Origin: Pedobacter sp. UBA2067
GTDB taxonomy: Bacteria; Bacteroidota; Bacteroidia; Sphingobacteriales; Sphingobacteriaceae
DNA: 26,697 bases
NCBI GenBank assembly: GCA_002333205.1
Contig: DDAD01000130.1
Span: forward strand, 1-26,697
Direction of reading: 5' to 3'
Shown here: piece after piece, positions 1 through 8,409 of the stretch
Numbering within the stretch: the stretch's first letter is position 1
Layout: each line of letters opens with the position of its first letter
Position numbers and translations under genes: made by a program
Notes under the pieces: generated by a model
What the model was told of the DNA's origin: nothing
Seen by the model: only the letters and a program-made list of their open reading frames with translations
The model's database searches: none

Positions 1-992
1 GAGATCGTTACCTGCCGGTCCTCCAGGGGCTGTCGCATCACTTCCAGTACAGAGCGTTTAAACTCTGGAAGTTCGTCCAGAAACAGCACACCATTATGCG
101 CCAGCGAGATCTCCCCGGGCTGCGGGTTCACCCCGCCACCAACCAATGCGATATCAGAAATGGTGTGGTGCGGACTGCGGTATGGCCGCTCCGTCATCAA
201 TGCGTCCAGGGCATTTAACTTACCAGCCACGGAGTGGATCTTTGTGGTTTCTAGTGCCTCCTGGAGGTTTAAAGGCGGTAAAATGGTGGGCAGTCTTTTG
301 GCCAGCATGGTCTTCCCCGCACCGGGAGGCCCAATAAGGATCAAATTATGCCCACCAGCCGCTGCAATCTCCAGTGCACGTTTAATGTTTTGCTGACCTT
401 TTACATCCGCAAAATCCTGCTCATAGCTACTCACGTTATGGTAAAACTCGTCTCTGGTATTTACAATCACCGGCTCAAATCGCTGTTTGCCATTGAAGAA
501 GTCAATCACCTCGCCCAGTGTTTTCATGCCATAAACATCCAGTTCAGACACGATCGCTGCTTCGCGGGAATTGTCTTTCGGTAAAATAAAACCTTTGAAG
601 CCCGAGGCACGGGCCTGTATGGAGATTGGAAGTGCGCCTTTTATCGGCTGTAAGCCGCCGTCTAAGCTAAGTTCGCCCATGATGAAATAGTCCGGGAGCA
701 AAGCATCTTCAAGCTGCCCTGAAGCGGCTAAAATGCCGATGGCAATCGGCAGGTCGTAAGCGGAACCTTCCTTCCGGATATCTGCTGGCGCAAGATTCAC
801 CACGATCTTCTGTCTGGGCATCCGCAAGCCGGTGGTCTGTATGGCACTTTCTATCCGCCGCAGGCTTTCCTTAATGGCATTATCCGGCAGGCCAACAATG
901 TGGTACTTATTACCACCGCCAATACTTACTTCAATGGTAATGGTAAGTGCATCTACACCAAAAACGGCGCTTCCAAAGGTTTTAACAAGCAT
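1..992 (-). CDS. yifB: YifB/ComM family Mg-chelatase-like AAA+ ATPase (3' end cut off)
   Basis: About 330 N-terminal residues are visible; the family is usually near 510, so the C-terminal third lies outside the window. The ChlI-like N-terminal domain fills roughly residues 20-140. The AAA+ core has Walker A GPPGAGKT at about 222-229 and Walker B VLFLDE at about 303-308, followed by the ELPEFKRSVLEVMRQPLED segment typical of this family. The Gram-negative homologue ComM is a hexameric branch-migration helicase that helps integrate DNA during natural transformation; that role here is inferred from family membership. The ATG at 990-992 gives the conserved MLVKTFGSAVFGVDA start and has AAGAGA 5 bases upstream. 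It follows ffh by 67 bases on the same strand and may be co-transcribed. Its start codon lies inside a perfect hairpin, described separately. Confidence 0.93.
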   Translation of the reverse strand, partial: MLVKTFGSAVFGVDALTITIEVSIGGGNKYHIVGLPDNAIKESLRRIESAIQTTGLRMPRQKIVVNLAPADIRKEGSAYDLPIAIGILAASGQLEDALLPDYFIMGELSLDGGLQPIKGALPISIQARASGFKGFILPKDNSREAAIVSELDVYGMKTLGEVIDFFNGKQRFEPVIVNTRDEFYHNVSSYEQDFADVKGQQNIKRALEIAAAGGHNLILIGPPGAGKTMLAKRLPTILPPLNLQEALETTKIHSVAGKLNALDALMTERPYRSPHHTISDIALVGGGVNPQPGEISLAHNGVLFLDELPEFKRSVLEVMRQPLEDRQVTI

Positions 993-1039
993 ATACTTCT
1001 CTTAGTATATGCGAGTTTATTCCAATTGGGAAGCGCCGT
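964..1039 (-). promoter_or_regulatory. Nested inverted repeats over the yifB start codon
   Basis: An inner perfect hairpin has 9-base arms GCATATACT (989-997) and AGTATATGC (1004-1012) around a 6-base loop. An outer pair has 11-base arms ACGGCGCTTCC (964-974) and GGAAGCGCCGT (1029-1039). In the yifB transcript the start codon lies in the 3' arm of the inner hairpin and the purine-rich AAGAGA lies in its loop. The outer stem pairs the leader with codons 7-10. This could limit translation initiation. It is not a standard intrinsic terminator, because no T-run follows on either strand. The pairing is seen directly; the function is inferred. Confidence 0.5.
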
Positions 1040-1059
1040 CGTAATATATTTTGAAATAC

Positions 1060-2400
1060 TTAGAACTTGCCTTGAGGCATCTTCGGCATGCCGCGCATCA
1101 TTTTAGCTGCTGCCGCAGGATTTGAGAACTGTTTCATCACCTTACGCATGTCTTCAAACTGCTTAATCAGCTTGGTAACCTCTTCAACCTTGTTACCAGA
1201 GCCTTTGGCAATACGTAAACGTCTGCTTTGCTGAATCGCATCTGGGTTCTCTCTTTCGTATTTGGTCATCGATTGAATAATCGCTTCAATGTTCTTGAAA
1301 GCATCATCCTCGATCTCTACGTTTTTCATCATCTTTCCAACGCCTGGGATCATACCCATCAAATCCTTCATGTTACCCATCTTCTTGATCTGCTGAATCT
1401 GGTTGTAGAAGTCGTTGAAGTCGAACTTATTCTTGCGGATCTTTTTCTGTAGTTCCGCAGCTTCTTTCTCGTCAAACTGCTGCTGTGCACGCTCAACAAG
1501 GGAAACCACATCACCCATACCCAAAATCCTGGAAGCCATACGGTCTGGATAGAACACATCAAGTGCTTCCATTTTCTCACCGGTACCAATGAATTTGATT
1601 GGCTTGTTCACCACCGATTTAATCGAAAGCGCCGCACCACCGCGGGTATCACCATCAAGTTTGGTTAAAACAACACCAGTAAAATCAAGGCGATCGTTAA
1701 ACGCTTTAGCCGTGTTCACCGCATCCTGACCGGTCATTGCATCAACCACGAACAAGATCTCATGAGGCTTGGTCTGCGCTTTAACCGCAGCAATCTCATT
1801 CATCATCTCCTCATCAATCGCTAAACGACCGGCAGTATCAATGATGATCACGTTGTTGTTGTTTCTTTTACCTTCTGCAATACCCTCCAGAGCAATGCCC
1901 ACCGGATCTTTAGATTCGAGGTTCGCAAATACCGGAACACCGATCTGCTCGCCAAGGATCTGAAGCTGATCAATCGCAGCCGGACGATAAACGTCACCGG
2001 CAACCAGTAGCGGCTTTTTGCCTTTGCTCTTCAGGAAGTTCGCCAGTTTACCCGAAAACGTGGTTTTACCCGCACCGTTCAGACCGGCAATTAATATGAT
2101 GGTTGGATTGTTCTTCAGATCAAGATCGGTAACCTCACCACCCATTAGGGCTGTAAGCTCATCGTTCATTACCTTGGTAAGCAACTGACCTGGAGAAACC
2201 GCTGTAAGTACATTCAGACCCAGGGCTTTCTCTTTAACCTCGTCAGTAAAATTCTTGGCTGTTTTGTAATTTACATCGGCATCAAGTAAGGCCTTGCGGA
2301 TCTCTTTCATGGTCTCTGCCACGTTGATCTCCGAAATACTTCCCTGACCTTTTAAAACTTTAAATGCACGATCTAACTTATCCTGTAAATTCTCAAACAT
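1060..2400 (-). CDS. ffh: Signal recognition particle GTPase Ffh (SRP54)
   Basis: This is the protein subunit of the signal recognition particle. It binds 4.5S RNA and hydrophobic signal sequences, and with FtsY it delivers ribosome-nascent chains to the Sec translocon. The 446-residue length is normal. An N-terminal helical bundle is followed by the G domain with GLNGAGKTT (about 106-114), DTAGR (about 188-192) and TKLDGDTRGG (about 246-255). The methionine-rich M domain (about 300-440) carries the RRLRIAKGSG RNA-binding stretch. The ATG at 2398-2400 is preceded by AAAAGAG. It is divergent from the DUF5916 gene and upstream of yifB on the same strand. Nothing is truncated, and the assignment is secure. 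Confidence 0.98.
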   Translation of the reverse strand: MFENLQDKLDRAFKVLKGQGSISEINVAETMKEIRKALLDADVNYKTAKNFTDEVKEKALGLNVLTAVSPGQLLTKVMNDELTALMGGEVTDLDLKNNPTIILIAGLNGAGKTTFSGKLANFLKSKGKKPLLVAGDVYRPAAIDQLQILGEQIGVPVFANLESKDPVGIALEGIAEGKRNNNNVIIIDTAGRLAIDEEMMNEIAAVKAQTKPHEILFVVDAMTGQDAVNTAKAFNDRLDFTGVVLTKLDGDTRGGAALSIKSVVNKPIKFIGTGEKMEALDVFYPDRMASRILGMGDVVSLVERAQQQFDEKEAAELQKKIRKNKFDFNDFYNQIQQIKKMGNMKDLMGMIPGVGKMMKNVEIEDDAFKNIEAIIQSMTKYERENPDAIQQSRRLRIAKGSGNKVEEVTKLIKQFEDMRKVMKQFSNPAAAAKMMRGMPKMPQGKF

Positions 2401-2670
2401 CTCTTTTAATGCTTATTGTTAAATTTTTTTGTAGCCTCAAAGTTATTAATTTTTGAGCGTAAATGCTTTACACCCATTTATCTTTTATTGCCAAGATCGG
2501 CAGCAAGCATTGTATTTGCAACCCTCAAGAACACAAATTATCATACGTGCCCGCACAATATGCTGGATGCGGAACGGCAAACCCAGGCTCAATATTGTAG
2601 TCAGGCTAAAAAAACTGCAATGCTCGTGCAACATTCCCCGAATAAGGCAGTCCTATGGGAAATCGTTTAA
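2401..2670. other. Divergent intergenic region between ffh and the DUF5916 gene
   Basis: This 270-base spacer should hold promoters for both flanking genes. Besides the ffh -7 match, the plus strand has TTG at 2488-2490 and TGTATTTG at 2511-2518 with a 20-base spacer. That is a weak candidate for the DUF5916 gene and would give a leader of about 145 bases. I see no RNA gene, strong hairpin or convincing small ORF. Confidence 0.4.
2438..2445 (-). promoter_or_regulatory. Candidate -7 element for ffh
   Basis: The minus strand reads TAACTTTG, an exact match to the Bacteroidetes -7 consensus TAnnTTTG, 37 bases upstream of the ffh start codon. I see no convincing TTTG -33 element at the expected distance, so this is a half-supported promoter. 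Confidence 0.35.
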
Positions 2671-5109
2671 ATGAAATCGCTCGTTCCAGTACTGTTCCTT
2701 GTTTTACTATCCACCACACTTGCCGCCCAAACGCCGGCTGCAGAAAAGAAATTGCCCGCAAGGCGAACCAATACCAGCCCTAAAATAGATGGTATATTGG
2801 ACGATGAGGTCTGGAAGGATGCCCCAATTGCAACAGGATTTATCGAGAACAATCCTACACCTGGACGCGTAGAATCTGCAGAACGCCGTACAGAAGTCAA
2901 GGTTTTATATGATGACAATGCCATTTACCTGGCCGCCCGGATGTTTGCCAAACCAGATAGCATCGCGCATGAACTGGTCTCCCGCGATCAGATTGGTAAT
3001 GCCGACTTCTTCGGCGTGTTCCTCGATACTTACCTCGATCGTATCAACGGAAATGGCTTTATTGTCACCGCTGCAGGTTCGCAGTTCGATGCCAAATACT
3101 CACAGGTAGGTGGCGAAGACGAAAACTGGAATGCCGTATGGGAAAGCGAAGTGAAACTGGATGCGCAAGGCTGGACTGCCGAGATTAAGATTCCGTATTC
3201 TGCACTACGTTTTTCCAGCAAGGATATTCAAAACTGGGGCATCAACTTCATCCGCAAACGCGCGATGGAAAACTCGCAGACCTTCTGGAATTTTGTGGAC
3301 CCTAAAGTAAACGGACTACTGAACCAAAGTGGTACTATGGTGGGCATCGAAAACATCAAAGCACCCTTGCGACTGTCCTTTTCTCCTTATGTCTCTGCAC
3401 TGATCAACCATTACCCCAATAACGTACCCGGCGTAAAGAACACCACAACCTCCTTTAACGGCGGTATGGATGTAAAGTACGGCATCAGCAACAGCTTTAC
3501 CTTAGACATGACCCTTATCCCAGACTTCGGGCAGGTGCAATCCGATAACCGCATTCTGAATCTCACACCTTTTGAAGTGAAGTTCAATGAAAACAGGTCC
3601 TTCTTTACCGAGGGAACCGAGCTGTTCAATAAAGGCGACCTTTTCTACAGCCGCCGTATTGGTGTTTCGCCAACTTATTTCAAAGACCTGAACGGGCAAC
3701 TCCAACAAGGAGAAACCATTATTAAATCACCGCTGGAAAGTAAGGTCATCAATGCCACCAAGGTGTCCGGACGTACAGCAAAGGGCCTCGGTATTGGTGT
3801 TTTCAATGCCGTTACCAATTCCATGAATGCAGTAGTTGAAGATGCACAAGGCAACAGAAGGGAGATCGAGAGCCAGCCATTAACCAATTACAATGTGTTT
3901 GTGCTCGATCAGAACTTGAAGAATAATAGTGCCATAAGCCTGATCAACACCAATGTGCTTCGTCAGGGAAGTGCTTACGATGCCAATGTCACAGCAATAC
4001 TCTTCAATTTAAACGACAAGAAAAACGAATATTACTTTAATGGCGCCGGCAAGATGAGCTACATTACCGCGAACCCGGATAAAGATCAGCGCAGCGGCTA
4101 TTACTATGATCTGGAGACCGGGAAGCAGAGCGGAAACTTCACTTGGAGCTACCGTCAGCGCTTTGCAGACCGGCTGTTCGACCCTTCAGACATGGGGTTC
4201 TTTACCAACAACAATTTTCTCGATCAAAACGGAACCATCCATTACAACATATACAAGCCAGGCAAGTGGTACTACAAGATCGCTACATTCATGTCCTTGA
4301 ACTACTCCAGACGGTATAAACCTGCAGCATACCAGAACCTGGTATTGGAAACAGGGCCTTACGTGCAATTCAAGAACCTTTGGTCTGCGGAGATCTATGC
4401 CAACTGGACAGCCAAAGGAAATGACTTCTATGAGTCCAGGAATGGCGGACTGTATAAAAGCCCCGGTGCCTTCGCAGTACAAATGTACCTCAACTCCAAC
4501 CGCGCGAAAGCCTACAATGCTGGCGGATATCTTGGTTACGGCACACGCACCATGTTCGAAGGAAAGACCTACGATCTCTATTTTTATCAGAACTTTCGTT
4601 TAAGCGACCGTTTAAGCTTTGGAACAGACTTCAGTTATTCCCCAAGCTATAATTTCGTAAGCTGGGTAACCTTCAACGGCGAGCAAAGTATTTTCTCCAG
4701 GTACGATCGCAACACCATCGAAAATGCCATAGATGCCAAATACAACTTTACAAACAAGATGGGCATCAACCTAAGAGCGAGACATTACTGGTCGGATAGA
4801 AGAAATAAATCCTTTTACAACCTGCAGTCCGATGGCCAATTAACAGCCTACAATGGGCCAGAACTGCAAAACACTGACCGGAACTACAATGTCTTTAACA
4901 TCGATCTGATCTACACCTGGCAATTCGCGCCTGGAAGTGAGCTTAGCATCACCTACAAAAATCTTTCAGAGACCAACGACAGCTATTTGACGAAAAGATA
5001 CTTCAGAAATCTGGATTATATCCTCTCCGGACCACAGAACAACAGCCTTTCGATCAAGATGCTCTACTACGTAGACTACCTCGACCTCAGAAAGCATAGA
5101 AAAAAATAG
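2671..5109 (+). CDS. DUF5916 protein with N-terminal CBM9-like domain
   Basis: This is an 812-residue exported protein. A signal peptide (about 1-19, ending TTLAAQ) precedes a carbohydrate-binding family 9-like domain of about residues 28-215, with SPKIDGILDDEVWKDA and the YDDNAIYLAARMF strand typical of that fold. The remainder matches the DUF5916 type: alternating aromatic and polar strands with many Tyr, Asn and Asp, consistent with an outer-membrane beta-barrel. Such proteins are common in Bacteroidetes and their function is unproven; an envelope role with a surface or periplasmic ligand-binding module is inference. The ATG at 2671 fits the signal peptide, and no good Shine-Dalgarno is present. 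Its stop is one base from the stop of the convergent DUF3078 gene, with no terminator between them. Confidence 0.88.
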   Translation: MKSLVPVLFLVLLSTTLAAQTPAAEKKLPARRTNTSPKIDGILDDEVWKDAPIATGFIENNPTPGRVESAERRTEVKVLYDDNAIYLAARMFAKPDSIAHELVSRDQIGNADFFGVFLDTYLDRINGNGFIVTAAGSQFDAKYSQVGGEDENWNAVWESEVKLDAQGWTAEIKIPYSALRFSSKDIQNWGINFIRKRAMENSQTFWNFVDPKVNGLLNQSGTMVGIENIKAPLRLSFSPYVSALINHYPNNVPGVKNTTTSFNGGMDVKYGISNSFTLDMTLIPDFGQVQSDNRILNLTPFEVKFNENRSFFTEGTELFNKGDLFYSRRIGVSPTYFKDLNGQLQQGETIIKSPLESKVINATKVSGRTAKGLGIGVFNAVTNSMNAVVEDAQGNRREIESQPLTNYNVFVLDQNLKNNSAISLINTNVLRQGSAYDANVTAILFNLNDKKNEYYFNGAGKMSYITANPDKDQRSGYYYDLETGKQSGNFTWSYRQRFADRLFDPSDMGFFTNNNFLDQNGTIHYNIYKPGKWYYKIATFMSLNYSRRYKPAAYQNLVLETGPYVQFKNLWSAEIYANWTAKGNDFYESRNGGLYKSPGAFAVQMYLNSNRAKAYNAGGYLGYGTRTMFEGKTYDLYFYQNFRLSDRLSFGTDFSYSPSYNFVSWVTFNGEQSIFSRYDRNTIENAIDAKYNFTNKMGINLRARHYWSDRRNKSFYNLQSDGQLTAYNGPELQNTDRNYNVFNIDLIYTWQFAPGSELSITYKNLSETNDSYLTKRYFRNLDYILSGPQNNSLSIKMLYYVDYLDLRKHRKK

Positions 5110-5110
5110 G

Positions 5111-6103
5111 TTATCTTGGGAACACGAAAACCATGCCCAGTGCAAGTGTCTGACTTGCCTGGATCTTGTCCGTGGTATTCTTATCATACAAGCCCACGCC
5201 AGTAACGGTTACGTTCATGAACTTGTTTACCCTGGCACGTAGCTCCACATCCAAACGGTGGTTGGTATAATCCAGCTGATCGTAGGGAATGAACACCAGG
5301 TAACGCATTTTTAAGTTCAGGTTCTTGGCAATCTCTTTGTCGAAGTTAGACACCACCTGAAAAGCGAGCTCATTCTTGATCTTCGTCCCAACAGGCACCC
5401 CAAAGTTAGCCGGATTTGTCCGGTAAATGCTTGTGTCCAGCACAAATGTCTGACGAGCCGTACCTGTACCAATTCTGGTAGAGAAATATTTACTCGGCTT
5501 GTACTCGAAACCGATGGATTCTGTTAAATACCCTGGCGACATGAATCTGGAAAGCAAGGTCTGCTGCTCGTAGCCATTTTCATCATTGTAAAAGCTATAA
5601 CCATTATCAAACTGTGATTCAAAACTCAGGGAACCGAAGAAGTACCAATTTTTGGATAATTGGATCGCCGCTTTATTATCCCAGAATATACGGTCAACGG
5701 TCTTCTTTTCCAGCTGATTTTTGTTTCGAACCTTACCATAGTTCAGGATGAGCTCCGAAACATAGCTATAGCCCTCCCGGCTGTATTCCGCCTTGTAGTT
5801 AATCAATCCGGTTAGTGCCAGTGAGTTCACACCACCACCTGTCCAGTTGTTACTAAAAGCTGCTTGATTAAGGTTAATACCTACTGAGGTTCTTGTATTC
5901 CAGTAATTTACTTTGGCGTCAACAATCACAGGCGTGAGTTGAACGGGTTTGTATTCGATATTACCCACTCTAGAAGGCAGCGGACTGCGTTTCAGGCGAA
6001 TATTTAAATCATTGGTATTAATTGGAACGGTATCGATTTCCTGTGCCTTTAGCCCGGAGGCAAACGTTAGTAAGAAGAATAAACCAATATACAAGCCCTT
6101 CAT
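5111..6103 (-). CDS. DUF3078 domain-containing exported protein
   Basis: This is a 330-residue protein with signal peptide MKGLYIGLFFLLTFASGLKA. The mature part contains the DUF3078 signature: NYWNTRTSVGINLNQAAFSN, then NWTGGGVNSLAL, and a long series of amphipathic strands ending in the aromatic terminus MVFVFPR, consistent with an outer-membrane beta-barrel. No biochemical function is known to me. I chose the ATG at 6101-6103 because the signal peptide begins there. A longer frame from a TTG at 6149-6151 would add 16 residues but would place the start inside a terminator-like hairpin. It lies 52 bases downstream of the 250-residue carboxypeptidase-regulatory-like gene and is probably a separate transcript or read-through. 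Confidence 0.85.
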   Translation of the reverse strand: MKGLYIGLFFLLTFASGLKAQEIDTVPINTNDLNIRLKRSPLPSRVGNIEYKPVQLTPVIVDAKVNYWNTRTSVGINLNQAAFSNNWTGGGVNSLALTGLINYKAEYSREGYSYVSELILNYGKVRNKNQLEKKTVDRIFWDNKAAIQLSKNWYFFGSLSFESQFDNGYSFYNDENGYEQQTLLSRFMSPGYLTESIGFEYKPSKYFSTRIGTGTARQTFVLDTSIYRTNPANFGVPVGTKIKNELAFQVVSNFDKEIAKNLNLKMRYLVFIPYDQLDYTNHRLDVELRARVNKFMNVTVTGVGLYDKNTTDKIQASQTLALGMVFVFPR

Positions 6104-6119
6104 TACTACAAAGAAAACC

Positions 6120-6150
6120 AAAAAAGTGGCTTTATAAAAGTTTAAAGCCA
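6120..6150 (-). terminator. Intrinsic terminator-like hairpin, possibly bidirectional
   Basis: Arms TGGCTTTA and TAAAGCCA (6127-6134 and 6143-6150) are perfectly complementary around an 8-base loop. On the minus strand the stem is followed, after one C, by six T (6125-6120). On the plus strand it is followed by ATTTTTT. It lies between the carboxypeptidase-regulatory-like gene and the DUF3078 gene and would end the ruvX-led transcript. The stem has only 4 G-C pairs of 8, so strength is uncertain. Confidence 0.6.
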
Positions 6151-6155
6151 ATTTT

Positions 6156-6908
6156 TTAAAGTGTGTCTATCTTCAAATTGGGTAAAGGCTGTAATCTCAA
6201 CGCTTTCGGATTTCGCTTATATGCGGCATAACTGTTCCGCAAGTAAACAATAAAAGCATATTCTGATGCACTTAGAACGAAAGCATAACTCGGGCGGTAT
6301 TGCTGCATGAAATCGGTGAGTTCAGGCTCCTTGATGCCTAATACCTGCTTTACATAATCAGGTTTGAACTTAAAATCAATAAGCTGTTCCTTGTAGTCGC
6401 GCTCCAGGATTTCCTGTAGATGTCTGGCATTCTTGCCCTTTCTACTCAGCAGGTTGTAAATGGCATCTATGCCTAGACCTACGCCAGAAGATCCGAGGTT
6501 AAGCAGGTCTTTTGAGCTACCACGGTCTGTCGCATATTTATAGTCCTGCTGGTTCTTTTTGTACTGCTCCTCCGGAGTGATGGGTTTGCTGCCCACAATA
6601 GCAACTTCCCGCAAACGGATAAACAGTGGATGCAGCTGAAAGAAAACTGAATTCTGTCCATTGTAAATCAGTGTATCTACTGCATAGCCCTGCAATGCAG
6701 CAAACAACGTGTCGCCGATCATCGCTTGTGTAGAAAATTCTCCTTTGGTATTGTTGTATAAACCCTGGTCTGTTCTTGAGTTATAGATGTAAACTTTAGC
6801 AAGCCGCTGTTTACTGTCTTTATCAATTACAAAGCCCTGTACAGGTTTCTTCTGGGCGTATAATCCGGAGCATAACAGCAGCAGGAGCAGGGAACAGTAA
6901 AGCTTCAT
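6156..6908 (-). CDS. Exported protein with carboxypeptidase regulatory-like domain
   Basis: This is a 250-residue protein beginning with signal peptide MKLYCSLLLLLLCSGLYA. Residues about 20-100 form a carboxypeptidase-D-regulatory-like beta-sandwich (VQGFVIDKDSKQRLAKVYIY, then TKGEFST), the module also found at the N-terminus of SusC proteins. The remainder is a helical, charged region of about 140 residues that I do not recognise. The ATG at 6906-6908 is chosen because it opens the signal peptide. An upstream in-frame ATG near 7001 would overlap the preceding gene and bury the signal. It is 46 bases downstream of the LysM glucosaminidase on the same strand and is probably the last gene of the ruvX-led run. 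An envelope location is likely; the function is unknown. Confidence 0.8.
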   Translation of the reverse strand: MKLYCSLLLLLLCSGLYAQKKPVQGFVIDKDSKQRLAKVYIYNSRTDQGLYNNTKGEFSTQAMIGDTLFAALQGYAVDTLIYNGQNSVFFQLHPLFIRLREVAIVGSKPITPEEQYKKNQQDYKYATDRGSSKDLLNLGSSGVGLGIDAIYNLLSRKGKNARHLQEILERDYKEQLIDFKFKPDYVKQVLGIKEPELTDFMQQYRPSYAFVLSASEYAFIVYLRNSYAAYKRNPKALRLQPLPNLKIDTL

Positions 6909-6954
6909 TAATACAAAATTACATGATCCGCCAGATGCCTGCGGCAGTTTAACA

Positions 6955-7842
6955 TTATTTAACGACCTGCAACTTTTGTCCGGTTTTAATACCTTCATCA
7001 AGCAGCGTATTCATGGATTGAAGCTCCTCTACAGTCAGGTTAAAGCGTTTTGAAATGTTGTACAATGTATCTCCTTTGGTCACCACGTAATATTTACCAT
7101 CAACCACTGTAGTAGACGTAGTCACTGGCGCAACTTTCTCCACCACCTGCGATTCGGTGATCACCTTTTGTGATGGCGGTACACTCACCGGTGTAAACTT
7201 CTTCTTTTCCTGCGGAATATTGGCATTGATCTCGGTAAACACGCGATCCTCACGTCTCAACTTCTGTGCTTCGGTCTCCGGTTGGTCGTACTCATACAGC
7301 CTGTATTTCTCAATCAGGTTAATCAGCAAGTCCGGATATTTCGGATTGGTGGCATATCCGGCCTGTTTAAGGCCATGCGCCCAATTTTTGTAGTCATTCT
7401 TGTCCAACTCAAATAAAGCACTATAACGCTTGCGTTTTAAGAATTCAGAATGGTCTTTGTACGATTCGCGTGCATCGTTATACACGCGGAAACAGTCATT
7501 ACGCTGATCATCATCTTTGTAGTATCCTTTACCTTTCCAGTCTGAAGTTACCTTTACCCCGAAATGGTTGTTGGCGTATTTTGCAAGGGTACTGTTGCCG
7601 CTACCAGACTCCAGGATCCCTTGTGCAAGGGTAATACTCGCTGGAATACCATAGGCATTCATTTCTTCAATGGCCACATCTTTATACTTATCGATATAGC
7701 TCAAAGTAGTGTAGGAGGGAATTTCCCCTTTGCCTTTGGTTGCACTTCTTTCAATCTGGCGGTTATTGCGGCTGTATTTGGCAGTTTTACAAGCCGAAAA
7801 GAATGCCACGGCAAGCAATAGTAGTAGAATTCTATTTTTCAT
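6955..7842 (-). CDS. Glucosaminidase-domain lipoprotein with C-terminal LysM
   Basis: This is a 295-residue lipoprotein: a hydrophobic leader ends in lipobox FFSAC, with acylated Cys at about 18. A GH73-type N-acetylglucosaminidase domain spans about residues 45-190. ILESGSG supplies the likely catalytic Glu (about 78), followed by NNHFGVK and by AGYATNPKYPD. A variable linker leads to one LysM peptidoglycan-binding repeat at about 250-294 (YYVVTKGDTLYNISKRF). It should cleave the glycan backbone of peptidoglycan in the periplasm. Its ATG overlaps the 3' end of the upstream glucosaminidase gene by 11 bases, which suggests translational coupling. Without assay, the bond cleaved is inferred from the family. 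Confidence 0.92.
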   Translation of the reverse strand: MKNRILLLLLAVAFFSACKTAKYSRNNRQIERSATKGKGEIPSYTTLSYIDKYKDVAIEEMNAYGIPASITLAQGILESGSGNSTLAKYANNHFGVKVTSDWKGKGYYKDDDQRNDCFRVYNDARESYKDHSEFLKRKRYSALFELDKNDYKNWAHGLKQAGYATNPKYPDLLINLIEKYRLYEYDQPETEAQKLRREDRVFTEINANIPQEKKKFTPVSVPPSQKVITESQVVEKVAPVTTSTTVVDGKYYVVTKGDTLYNISKRFNLTVEELQSMNTLLDEGIKTGQKLQVVK

Positions 7843-8407
7843 TGATCAGTTTCACTTTTCTTACCGGCGCGGGTTTTAGTTTCTTGGTTAAGGGGGCAAC
7901 GGGGCCTAACATGCGCATGCTGGCTTCCGGGTCATTATCGTACCTATATAGTTCGTACTTTTTAATTAACGCAATCACCTGAGCAGACCAGATCTTGCTA
8001 TGTGCATAGCCGCCTTTTTGTATCCCTTTGGCCCAACTTGCATAATCGCTGCCGCCGTATTTTGCGAACAAATTACTGAATGCCGTACGGCTTTGCAAAA
8101 AGTCTATGAAATGGTGATAAGAATCTTCAACGCTGGAGTAGCCTTTATAGGAAGAGCGGATTTTTCTGCTGTTGTTTTCACCCTTAACGCCGAAGTGGTT
8201 GTTTAGGTAGCGGGCAATTTTGCTGGTCCCAGCTGCGGACTCGTGTATGGCAATGCCCAGGATGATACTGGCTGGAATGTTATTTTCGCGCATCAATCGC
8301 TGCGCCAGCGGAAGATTTTCTTCGATGTAATTGCGAGTCGTCTGGGCAGAAGCTCCAAAGTGTAACAATCCTACACTTAGCAGTACGAACAGGAATTTTT
8401 TAACCAT
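7832..8407 (-). CDS. Periplasmic glucosaminidase-domain protein (GH73-type)
   Basis: This is a 191-residue protein with signal peptide MVKKFLFVLLSVGLLHFGASA and a single glucosaminidase domain. IAIHESAAGTSKIARYLNNH contains the likely catalytic Glu (about 56), followed by HFGVKG and by GGYAHSKIW. It is a paralogue of the adjacent 295-residue lipoprotein but lacks both the lipobox and the LysM repeat, so it is predicted to be soluble in the periplasm. A basic C-terminal tail (KKLKPAPVRKVK) follows the domain. It starts 2 bases after the O-methyltransferase stop and overlaps the next gene by 11 bases. The pair probably arose by tandem duplication and may divide peptidoglycan hydrolysis between free and anchored forms; that division is inference. 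Confidence 0.9.
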   Translation of the reverse strand: MVKKFLFVLLSVGLLHFGASAQTTRNYIEENLPLAQRLMRENNIPASIILGIAIHESAAGTSKIARYLNNHFGVKGENNSRKIRSSYKGYSSVEDSYHHFIDFLQSRTAFSNLFAKYGGSDYASWAKGIQKGGYAHSKIWSAQVIALIKKYELYRYDNDPEASMRMLGPVAPLTKKLKPAPVRKVKLINEK

Positions 8408-8409
8408 AG

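Noticed and set aside
6909..7001. N-terminal extension of the carboxypeptidase-regulatory-like gene by 31 codons
   Set aside because: It would overlap the LysM gene and bury a clear signal peptide that begins at 6908.
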